Of a stretch of DNA of 13,302 nt, positions 1-7,300 are shown one piece after another. This DNA is from an uncultured Eubacterium sp. (GTDB taxonomy: Bacteria > Bacillota > Clostridia > Lachnospirales > Lachnospiraceae): assembly GCA_910584345.1 (NCBI GenBank), contig CAJTZX010000006.1:7218-20519 (forward strand), given 5' to 3'. The notes beneath the pieces were generated by a model. It was not told the DNA's origin and made no database searches. It saw only the letters and a program-made list of their open reading frames with translations. Within the stretch, counting starts at the first letter, position 1; every line of letters starts with the position of its first letter. The position numbers and the translations under genes were made by a program.

Positions 1-461
1 AATGTTTCCGCTACCGGCTCTTTTTTCTCACTATCTGCTTCTAATGTTTCCGCTATCGGCTCTTTTTCCTCACTATCTGCTGCTTCTAATGTTTCCGCTA
101 CCGGCTCTTTTTCCTCACTATCTGCTGCTTCTAATGTTTCCGTTACCGACTCTTTTTCCTCCGCTGCTGCTTCCAGTGTTTCCGTTATAAGCTCTTCTTC
201 CACTGCTGGTTCTTCTAATCTTTCCATTGCAGGCTCTTGTTTACTCGTATCTGTTGTCTCCAAAGTGTCCGCTACCGGTTCTCCTTCTCCTGCATCCGGT
301 TCCTCCAATATTTTCGTTGCAGGCTCTTCTTCCTCCGATGTTTCCTCCAATGTTGCCGTTACTGGCTTTTCTTTCTCTGCTGCTTCTCCCAGTGTTTCCG
401 TTACCGGCTTTTCTTTCTCCGATGTTTCCCCCAGTGTTTCCGTAACTGGCTTTTCTTCTTC
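1..461 (-). repeat. Imperfect 39-48 bp coding tandem repeats, acidic tail
   Basis: On the minus strand, about eleven units encode variants of EEKEPVAETLEAADS. Unit length varies from 13 to 16 residues, always in whole codons, so the reading frame is kept. The units nearest the left edge (bases 1 to about 150) are the most alike, and those nearest the globular domain are the most diverged. The array continues past base 1. Confidence 0.85.
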
Positions 462-1121
462 CGCTGCAGTATCCAATATGGATTTGGTTTCGTTAACGAT
501 ACTGCGTCCTGCCGCACTCTTTCCATTCTCATCATCCAAACGCAAATCTGTACCATTTGCCTGGTGCAAACACCATGAAACAAACGATTGGATAAAATCA
601 TCCCGCTTTTTACGCAGAAAATCCGCACTTTCTTTCCTGTGTTCCAGAAAATTTTCAAACGCAGCATCTTCAATCTCAAATGCGTTTTTTAAATAATTTT
701 TATTGTCTGTACTGATTTCATCTGTAGTCTCTAATATGGACACTGCTTTCAGATATTTTTCCATGAATACATACAGATAATCCACCTGCTGCACTTTTTC
801 AAGCCATACATCAACCGCAGCGGCAAATATATTGTAAGAAGGAATCGAATTTTGATCCAATAAACATTTGTTCACTTCCATAATCAGCTCTTTTGCATTC
901 TGAGCCACTTCGGCTTCTGTAAAATTCTTGCTGGCGTTAAATATGCCCGGCTCAATATGCCAGCTGCTTAAAATGCCTACGATTTCCAATAGCCTTGCAT
1001 AATTCTGTTTCATATTTTCCAGCAAGGAAACATCATAAAAACTTTCGATTCTTTCAACCGGGTGAGACAATATTTGTTGTGATACCTGATGAAACACATG
1101 ACAGCATTCTAATATTTTCAT
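1..1121 (-). CDS. Acidic tandem-repeat protein, partial (3' end beyond left edge)
   Basis: I do not recognise this protein. The reading frame runs from ATG at 1121 leftwards with no stop to base 1, giving 373 residues of an incomplete protein. Residues 1 to about 205 look like a soluble, mostly helical domain (MKILECCHVFHQ at the start). There is no signal peptide or membrane segment. From about residue 221 the chain turns into imperfect tandem repeats of 13-16 residues with consensus like EEKEPVAETLEAADS, about eleven in view, very rich in Glu and likely extended or helical and strongly acidic. The start is supported by a purine-rich GGAG/GAGGGG stretch just upstream. It lies 169 bases downstream of the 503-aa zinc-ribbon gene on the same strand, so co-transcription is possible but a private promoter is not excluded. 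A role as partner or substrate of the nearby CHAT protease is only inference. The frame itself is secure, because codons stay open through the whole repeat array. Confidence 0.85.
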   Translation of the reverse strand, partial: MKILECCHVFHQVSQQILSHPVERIESFYDVSLLENMKQNYARLLEIVGILSSWHIEPGIFNASKNFTEAEVAQNAKELIMEVNKCLLDQNSIPSYNIFAAAVDVWLEKVQQVDYLYVFMEKYLKAVSILETTDEISTDNKNYLKNAFEIEDAAFENFLEHRKESADFLRKKRDDFIQSFVSWCLHQANGTDLRLDDENGKSAAGRSIVNETKSILDTAAEEEKPVTETLGETSEKEKPVTETLGEAAEKEKPVTATLEETSEEEEPATKILEEPDAGEGEPVADTLETTDTSKQEPAMERLEEPAVEEELITETLEAAAEEKESVTETLEAADSEEKEPVAETLEAADSEEKEPIAETLEADSEKKEPVAET

Positions 1122-1140
1122 AACCCCTCTTCTCCATTTC

Positions 1141-1158
1141 TGTACAGACATATGTACA
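1141..1158. promoter_or_regulatory. Paired TGTACA dyad upstream of acidic-repeat gene
   Basis: Two TGTACA hexamers (each self-complementary) sit at 1141-1146 and 1153-1158, with a further ACATATGT palindrome at 1148-1155 between them. The block lies about 20 bases upstream of the start codon at 1121, where an operator or translation-controlling hairpin would act. No regulator can be named from sequence. It may be chance in AT-rich DNA. Confidence 0.25.
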
Positions 1159-1290
1159 ACCTGCAATCTGAATCATAAACAACTATTTTTAATAGATTAT
1201 CATAGTCACTTCATATAATCAACTACGTTCTTGCTGTTACAGCCGTATACTTCAACTGAAAGATCACTGATCCGCTTTTCCGAAATTGTG

Positions 1291-2802
1291 TCACTGTCCT
1301 TTCGCCGACTCAAAAACATAGATATCTTTTCTCTCCACCAGTTTCGCATCAGGGAGTTCAAAAACACTTTCTGCTTTCATTGGACACCACCTGTAATAGA
1401 CTTCCGGCCGAAAATAAAAGCTGTGCCCACAAGATGGGCAGGTATAGCAAAACATGCCCTGCCCGGCCTGTTGGAGATCCGCTTTGCGAACCACATGGTA
1501 AAACGAGGTGCTTAGAGGAAAGAGGAACTCCTTCTCGCTGTAATGGATATGCTTGCTTTTTTGTTTACACGTTGGGCACTCCAAAATAAAGTCATCCCAA
1601 AAGCTGTTCGAATCCGGTCGATTTCCCCAATAAGGGCGAAACAGCTCCTTCATCTCCGGCATGGTTATGGCATATTCGTCCCTCCATTTGTCCAGCCTCG
1701 GGAGAAAATTTGCAGCAGCTTTGGCTGCCAGCCTTCTAATCCCCGTACTTCTTACATAACCAATAGAATTCGTTCTACTGTTGGCAAAATAAAGTCTTAT
1801 CGTACGCAGCGCCTGCTCGCTGAGCTTAGGCAGGAGCCGCCGCTTCTCTTTCAGATTCAAATATGCTTTGACCTGGAAGCAACCCTTATTCGTATCAAAT
1901 TTTGCAACATAGATATCTGGGCAGCGCTCAGGCAATGCCGAAAGAATGTAACTGAGTGTAATTCGTTCACTCAGCGTCCACCAGGACTCCCAATAGTCTG
2001 GAGTGTCCAAAATCCAAAACTGTGAGCAGACAAAAATAAGTTTAAAGGTATCGCTTACTACTTCCCACCGCCGCTGAAGGGTCATCAGTTCCCTGGAAAG
2101 CTTTCCGGGCGGGAAATAACCGATCTCATTTTCCGGGATATTCTGGATCTTAGAAATAAATTGAATCAAAGACTCTACGGTATAGCCGTCTTTTTGAGGT
2201 TTCCAGCCGGAAAAATAACCGGAATAACGGCTGCAGTAGCTCACAAAGACTTGTAGCAGCTGCCGGTAACTGACTCCCTTTACATCATAATCCGCCCCTG
2301 TCCTGGTAACCAGCGCCTTTATCCTGTCCCTGACAGAAAGCTTATAAAAATCATCTCTTAAGATCTTCCTGGAATTGGGAAGCTCCAAACGGCTCAAAAC
2401 ACCCTTCAGCCACGAAAGGATTTCCGGGTTAGTCAGGCTTTCCGGGTAATGTGCAGTCCCTGTCCTGAGAAATCTGGGATATCCTCCCTTCCACGTCCCG
2501 ACCACGTTGAAAGGAAGAATTGTCCGTGACACAACGAGCACATACTCGGAAAGCATCATATTTTCCATCAGCGCATCATACTGCTGTCCTGGTTTTTCGC
2601 CTTCCAGCGACGCATCGAAAATTATGACATCGTCACACATAAATGCATCTCTGCCTACCAGGGTATCGTTCTCCCGTAAAACAACCTCCACATCAAGTCC
2701 CCGGATGCCGCTGCGCTCAAGCTCACACTTTGTCTCTCTGTATAGTTCGTCCCCTTGAGGGGTGCCGCATTTAAAATAAGATATTATGACCTTTTCTCTC
2801 AT
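1291..2802 (-). CDS. Protein with possible TIR-like segments and C-terminal zinc ribbon
   Basis: A 503-aa protein starting at ATG 2802 (MREKVIISYF), chosen over the in-frame ATG at 2844 because AAAGGAGG lies 7-8 bases upstream of 2802. Residues 4-110 read as an alpha/beta unit: strand KVIISYF, then DDVIIFDA near 57-64, then EYVLVVSR near 86-93 and an LPFN turn. Residues about 184-300 repeat this logic: VFVSYCSRYSG (185-195), KLIFVCSQFWI (254-264) and WESWWTLSER (271-280), recalling the S-x-W-x-x-x-E region of TIR domains. E279 would be the candidate functional acid. At the C-terminus, CPTC (409-412) and CYTCPSC (452-458) form a zinc ribbon with a roughly 40-residue insert. The gene is divergent from the TPR-CHAT gene and upstream of the acidic-repeat gene. 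The zinc ribbon is clear from the cysteines; the TIR assignment is tentative. Sampled lines are near 50% G+C, above the neighbours. No membrane segment is evident. Confidence 0.85.
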   Translation of the reverse strand: MREKVIISYFKCGTPQGDELYRETKCELERSGIRGLDVEVVLRENDTLVGRDAFMCDDVIIFDASLEGEKPGQQYDALMENMMLSEYVLVVSRTILPFNVVGTWKGGYPRFLRTGTAHYPESLTNPEILSWLKGVLSRLELPNSRKILRDDFYKLSVRDRIKALVTRTGADYDVKGVSYRQLLQVFVSYCSRYSGYFSGWKPQKDGYTVESLIQFISKIQNIPENEIGYFPPGKLSRELMTLQRRWEVVSDTFKLIFVCSQFWILDTPDYWESWWTLSERITLSYILSALPERCPDIYVAKFDTNKGCFQVKAYLNLKEKRRLLPKLSEQALRTIRLYFANSRTNSIGYVRSTGIRRLAAKAAANFLPRLDKWRDEYAITMPEMKELFRPYWGNRPDSNSFWDDFILECPTCKQKSKHIHYSEKEFLFPLSTSFYHVVRKADLQQAGQGMFCYTCPSCGHSFYFRPEVYYRWCPMKAESVFELPDAKLVERKDIYVFESAKGQ

Positions 2803-3014
2803 GTACCTTCCTCCTTTAATCCTGCCTGACGGTGAATCATCCAAGTTGCATGTTTCATTGCATATACAATGATTGGATCGTTATATTTTAAATATCATTT
2901 TTCTTAGACTAACATAGTTTTTATGTATTATCAACTACATCTTGATAATAAACCATTTTATTGATTCGCGTAATTATTTGTGTTACTTTTCAAATATCAC
3001 TTTATTTTGTATGC

Positions 3015-3043
3015 TTGATCCATCTTCTTTTTCATGTTATCAT
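3015..3043 (+). promoter_or_regulatory. Sigma-70-type promoter for TPR-CHAT gene
   Basis: The -35 element TTGATC (3015-3020), a spacer of exactly 17 bases and the -10 element TATCAT (3038-3043) are present. TG one base before the -10 makes an extended -10. Transcription would start near 3050, leaving a leader of about 34 bases before the ATG at 3084. Confidence 0.6.
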
Positions 3044-3070
3044 AAGTGGACGACAATTGTTTTATTTTAA

Positions 3071-3078
3071 GGAGGGCA
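3071..3078 (+). promoter_or_regulatory. Ribosome binding site of TPR-CHAT gene
   Basis: AAGGAGGG ends about seven bases before ATG 3084. This near-perfect Shine-Dalgarno sequence fixes the start codon. Confidence 0.85.
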
Positions 3079-3083
3079 TATAA

Positions 3084-6000
3084 ATGGATGATGAAAAATT
3101 TATGAAAATGCTGCAGTATCATAATGACCTGCATTTTTGTCTCCTTATCGTGTTGTATTACAAAAGAACTACCCAACCGATCAATCACTTAGAGCAGCTG
3201 ACAGACAATTTTCCTGAAAATATATTGGCTGACCTTCCGCCAGCAATCCAAAAATTACTGGAATTATATGATTTTGAAAAAAAGCTGTCTTTGATAAAAA
3301 AAGACAGATACAAGGAACTGCTTTCTGAGAAAAATGATTATTTGACAAGGGAGATAACTACTGCTTTCAGCCTTTGGAAAATATTATTTCGGCATTTCGC
3401 CAAACTTGCTGCAAAAGCTCCCAAGCTGCCAGGAGAAATTTTTTCTTCACTAAAGCTTCCCTTTATCGGAGAATTAAAAAGTTCGCTGTATGCAGGTGAA
3501 AATTTTACAAATGATACGCTTTCAGAACTTTTATGTATTCTTGTACAGATAAGGAATTATGAGGAAATACATATTATAAATTATGAAGAAGGTACTGTTC
3601 AGATTCCGAAATGTCTGGAAAATGTCAGAAATGATTTGTTTTTCAGCGAAGATATGATGGATTCCATGCTGCAAAGAATCACCGTAGTGCAGGATGCTCC
3701 GTTTAGCTTTTCCTATCTATATCAATATGTAGAACACCATGCCAGTCAGGCATTTATTCTCATCATTGGCATGGAGCGTTTTGTTGAATTTCAAAATAAC
3801 AGTGAAATTCATATGCAGCTGGCAAATTCTTCTCTTCACCTGCATACGAGTGATGATGCGGACTGGAAAAAATTATTGGATCGTCTTTGCAGTCTTCATG
3901 CGCTTATCAAAGATCACAGTTCCTTTTTATTTAGCGTTTATGTCATTGACCGGCAGCCGGATGATTCTATACAAAATATAACGCAGTATTACAGCGATAC
4001 TATGTCATTTAACCTTTTGATAGATAAATCACGTACGGCTTCTTCGATTTCTGATCGAGAAAAAACCTTGTATAAAGAAATCTGGCATCGAATTTTACAA
4101 GATGACCATCCGTATGAAAGAATTTTAGAATGTGAAAAGCAGTTATCCATCGTAAATTTCAAAACCTTGAAGGCGCATTATTATTTATCTCAAAATGATT
4201 ATTTTCATGCGATAGCTGAGCTGGAACAGCTAAAGGAACATGCTGACTGCAGCTCAAACATGCTGCTGGCACAGCTTTATCTGATGTCTGGAACTGCTTC
4301 AAAGGCATATGTCATATTAAAAGAACTCTATCAGGCAGACAGATATTATCCAAATCTGATACATTCTATTTTATATGCGTTAGAAACCAGTGATAACACA
4401 AAGGAGCAGTTTTCATGGATTCAAAAAGGAATGGCCTTATATAAGGATGATCCTGTGATTGTACAGTATCTCGCGAATTATTACACAAAACATGAAAGGT
4501 ATCAGGAAGCGGCAGACGCATGGAAAACTTATTATGATCTGACAAAAGAACCTTTTTATATTCTGCTGTATGAAATAAACATACTTTTAAGCTCGTTAGA
4601 CAAATCACAATTCAAGTATATTTCATCATGGGTCAATGAAAAAGTATACTTATATCCTCAATATGCAGATGAAATATACAGCAGAATCGGCAATATCCTA
4701 TACGATAAGCAAAGTCATGAAAAAGCTTTGCCGTATTTTGAAAAAGTGCGTGAATCTTTTGAGGAACCTTATTGCAGTATCGTAAATAAAAAAATGAGTA
4801 TTTATTATCATATGTACTTTAAAAAAAGCACCAGAAACGTATCTCAGACGCAGATGGCAGATTTCATTTCAAAGCTTATCAGGCACATATTGATAATAAC
4901 TTATTGTGAACAGTCTGTATATGCGTGGAGCCATTTTGTTCAGCAATCGTTTTCCTATGACCAATGGGAAGCTCTCCTGCGCCAGATGACGGCTGACTTT
5001 CTGTTGGAATTAGCTGGCAGCTATTTAAATGAACCAGGCAAAGATACCAGACTGCGAGTGCAAGAATCTTCGATTGCCAATTTTGACAGCCTGTTTGAAC
5101 ATTATGAAGGCGGTATGGTCCCAAATCAGGAAAAGATGAATATCGATGAGTACTTAATCCTGGTGCTTTCGCATGGCAAAGCAAAAATCTCCCAGGGAGA
5201 TATTCAGGCTGCAAATGATACAGCATACACATGTTTCAGGCTGGCAGGAAGTTTTGAAAATCCTTATCATAAAACGATCAGTATGTGTTTTGGTTTGCTG
5301 CTTTGGTCTGACGCGAGTATGGCAATTGGCGCTTATGCAGAAAGTATGCTTTCTTTTCTTGCGGCCGCTGAGAGTTTATTAAACATAAACGAGGCTGTGC
5401 TTTTACATACTTATGGAATTGTTTTCGAACAGTTTTTATATTTATACCTGACATCCGCTGAAATCACATTGGATGCTGAAAATAAAACTTTACTGGAAAA
5501 ATATTTTAATCAGATACAGAAACCAAAGGTAATCCTGCATTATCTTTCAGGAATGTATGCAGATATCATTCAAATGAATCCGCCGGCAGTCAAAAAATCA
5601 ATGGATATGATGGAAGAGGCGAATATTTTTATATCTACAAAAGAAGAAGACTTACCAGGCATTCTTTTTATTGACAGCCTTATTTTATCCTTTGCAAAAA
5701 CCGGTGAACCGAATACGGCTGCAAACTATATTCGTCGGTTCTATCCAGCTATTGCAACGACACTTTCCAGTTCTATTCATATTGCACATTTTTTCCTGCT
5801 GCGGTATCTTGATATACTTGCTGCAGCAAAAGACGATACATTAGCCGTTTTATTATTTTTGGAACTGCGCTCTATTTTGGAAAAATTGCGGGAAGTATCT
5901 TTCAGCGAAGAGCGTTCTTTCCTTGGTAGCTCACTGGATCGCATTTACCGGAAAATGCTTCCTATTCTTTGCAAAAAAGCGGATATGTCTAAGGAAGAAC

Positions 6001-7292
6001 TAACATCGAATGATCTGTGCAGCTGCATTCTGATTGATTTTGTTCCAAAATCGATCATTGAAGAAAGAAACCGAAATCGGGAATTGGCAACAGATGCATC
6101 TTTATCTGAAAAAGAACAGCAGTATTACCAATTATTTGACCTCTTAAATCAAGTGAAAGACAAAACTATAAATCATCCGGTCTACCGAACAATTGCAAAT
6201 GAGTTTTTAACAATAAAAACGTATCTGGAACAAAATGATCCAAAATTTAAGCCTTTAAAAGCTTATCATTTGATCGGCTGTCATGATGAAAATCCTTTCC
6301 GGTTTCTAAGTCATAAATTGGAAAAAGGGGAATTATTTTACAGAAATATTTTGACAGAAGATATGCTCGTTCATCTTTTCATTGACAAAACCTCATTTCA
6401 TGTCAGCTGTGAAGCAATCCATACAGAGCAATTACATGCCCTGCTAAACCGATTGGATACGATGGTCAATGAGCCTGTATGGAAGGTAGAAAAAACTGTT
6501 TTGAGCGATTATGTCCATTTATTTGAAGAGATCACACGAATGCTATTTGGCCCTCTACTTAACAAAACAAAAACAGAGCCTTTTCAGACTTTATACTACA
6601 TGCCGGATTATCTGCTGCGTTATGTCACACCAAATTTTTTAAGAATCGATGACAAATGGGGCGTAGAATACTTTCAAAACATAGAGCTTGTGATCGATTA
6701 TAATAATATAGGAAACCATAAAAGGAATCCGCATTCGTCTGTGAATCAGTTTTTCGCTTCCAAATCCACAAAAGGCGGATCTCAGAAAATCAGAAAAACG
6801 CTTCTTGATTTTCCGTCTTATTCAGAACTGATACCGGATGAAGATGGACATATCAGGCTGAAAGAATCTGTAAATATGCTTGTGATTGCAGCGCATGGAA
6901 TCTCTCAAACATATGGACAATCTTATTACGGTGCAAGAAAGCTGGAAGTATCCGCAAAAAAGCAGACTGATTTCAATGAATGGATTCTTTTTCATTCCTT
7001 TGCGGTGGAACACGCTCTTATCATTGCCTGCAGCGGCGGTACGCCGACAGATGAGAAAATTGAGCAAAATCATGGCGTGTGGAATGCGATATTAAAAAAT
7101 AATGTAAACGATATTTTGTTGTGCAAATGGGACGTTTCTACTGAACATACCAATCGATTATTAACTAAAATCCTGCTGGAAATGCAGGATGGCAAATGTT
7201 TACTGAGCGAAGCATTAAACAAAGCACAAAGAGAACTGACAGATTTAAATCCTGCTCTTTGGGCAGGACTGGAAGTATGGAAAAATCATTAA
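3084..7292 (+). CDS. TPR-CHAT caspase-like protease, 1402 aa
   Basis: A large soluble protein. Residues 1 to about 350 are an unassigned, mostly helical N-terminal region. From about 355 helical hairpins of TPR type follow, for example YLSQNDYFHAIAELEQL near 366, ANYYTKHERYQEAADAW near 463 and ILYDKQSHEKALPYF near 538, grading into diverged helical repeats up to roughly 1050. The C-terminal ~320 residues are a CHAT domain (caspase HetF associated with TPRs, clan CD). It has VIAAHG with His1271, IIACSGG with Cys1316 (45 residues apart, His before Cys as in caspases), LLCKWDVS, and the closing SEALNKAQREL and LWAGLEVWKN blocks typical of the family. Both catalytic residues are intact, so an active endopeptidase is expected, with the repeat region as sensor or scaffold. 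Known TPR-CHAT proteins include the CRISPR-linked Csx29, but no cas gene or CRISPR is present here. The gene is transcribed alone, divergent from the zinc-ribbon gene. The trigger and substrate are unknown. Confidence 0.93.
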   Translation: MDDEKFMKMLQYHNDLHFCLLIVLYYKRTTQPINHLEQLTDNFPENILADLPPAIQKLLELYDFEKKLSLIKKDRYKELLSEKNDYLTREITTAFSLWKILFRHFAKLAAKAPKLPGEIFSSLKLPFIGELKSSLYAGENFTNDTLSELLCILVQIRNYEEIHIINYEEGTVQIPKCLENVRNDLFFSEDMMDSMLQRITVVQDAPFSFSYLYQYVEHHASQAFILIIGMERFVEFQNNSEIHMQLANSSLHLHTSDDADWKKLLDRLCSLHALIKDHSSFLFSVYVIDRQPDDSIQNITQYYSDTMSFNLLIDKSRTASSISDREKTLYKEIWHRILQDDHPYERILECEKQLSIVNFKTLKAHYYLSQNDYFHAIAELEQLKEHADCSSNMLLAQLYLMSGTASKAYVILKELYQADRYYPNLIHSILYALETSDNTKEQFSWIQKGMALYKDDPVIVQYLANYYTKHERYQEAADAWKTYYDLTKEPFYILLYEINILLSSLDKSQFKYISSWVNEKVYLYPQYADEIYSRIGNILYDKQSHEKALPYFEKVRESFEEPYCSIVNKKMSIYYHMYFKKSTRNVSQTQMADFISKLIRHILIITYCEQSVYAWSHFVQQSFSYDQWEALLRQMTADFLLELAGSYLNEPGKDTRLRVQESSIANFDSLFEHYEGGMVPNQEKMNIDEYLILVLSHGKAKISQGDIQAANDTAYTCFRLAGSFENPYHKTISMCFGLLLWSDASMAIGAYAESMLSFLAAAESLLNINEAVLLHTYGIVFEQFLYLYLTSAEITLDAENKTLLEKYFNQIQKPKVILHYLSGMYADIIQMNPPAVKKSMDMMEEANIFISTKEEDLPGILFIDSLILSFAKTGEPNTAANYIRRFYPAIATTLSSSIHIAHFFLLRYLDILAAAKDDTLAVLLFLELRSILEKLREVSFSEERSFLGSSLDRIYRKMLPILCKKADMSKEELTSNDLCSCILIDFVPKSIIEERNRNRELATDASLSEKEQQYYQLFDLLNQVKDKTINHPVYRTIANEFLTIKTYLEQNDPKFKPLKAYHLIGCHDENPFRFLSHKLEKGELFYRNILTEDMLVHLFIDKTSFHVSCEAIHTEQLHALLNRLDTMVNEPVWKVEKTVLSDYVHLFEEITRMLFGPLLNKTKTEPFQTLYYMPDYLLRYVTPNFLRIDDKWGVEYFQNIELVIDYNNIGNHKRNPHSSVNQFFASKSTKGGSQKIRKTLLDFPSYSELIPDEDGHIRLKESVNMLVIAAHGISQTYGQSYYGARKLEVSAKKQTDFNEWILFHSFAVEHALIIACSGGTPTDEKIEQNHGVWNAILKNNVNDILLCKWDVSTEHTNRLLTKILLEMQDGKCLLSEALNKAQRELTDLNPALWAGLEVWKNH

Positions 7293-7300
7293 TGTATCCT

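Larger units (their letters stand above)
2803..3083. promoter_or_regulatory. Divergent promoter region between zinc-ribbon and TPR-CHAT genes
   Basis: This is a 281-base AT-rich spacer from which both genes are read outwards. The plus-strand promoter is good (separate entry). For the minus strand the best candidate is weak: TTGATA at 2934-2929, a 17-base spacer, and TGT-TAGTCT ending at 2906. An imperfect dyad CATTG-CATATA-CAATG at 2856-2871 lies between that promoter and the minus-strand ribosome binding site and could be an operator. Shared control of the two genes is plausible from geometry but is not shown. Confidence 0.5.

Noticed and set aside
401..679. Minus-strand 92-residue frame
   Set aside because: It lies in another frame of the open-ended acidic-repeat gene, which is longer, has codon-wise repeats and a sensible start.
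265..696. Plus-strand 143-residue Ser/Phe-rich frame
   Set aside because: It is the antisense of the acidic-repeat gene; its low-complexity look is the mirror of the Glu-rich repeats, and it lacks a ribosome binding site.
1543..2025. Plus-strand 160-residue frame
   Set aside because: Antisense to the zinc-ribbon gene; no recognisable motif and no ribosome binding site.
2803..2844. Upstream in-frame ATG (2844) for the zinc-ribbon protein
   Set aside because: AAAGGAGG directly serves ATG 2802, and the extra 14 residues would be translated from the ribosome binding site itself.
2997..3188. Minus-strand 63-residue frame over the CHAT promoter
   Set aside because: Overlaps the strong promoter and start of the CHAT gene; composition is typical of a chance AT-rich frame.
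3084..7292. Type III-E CRISPR (Craspase) Csx29
   Set aside because: No CRISPR array, Cas7-11 or other cas gene in the window; only the TPR-CHAT layout is shared.
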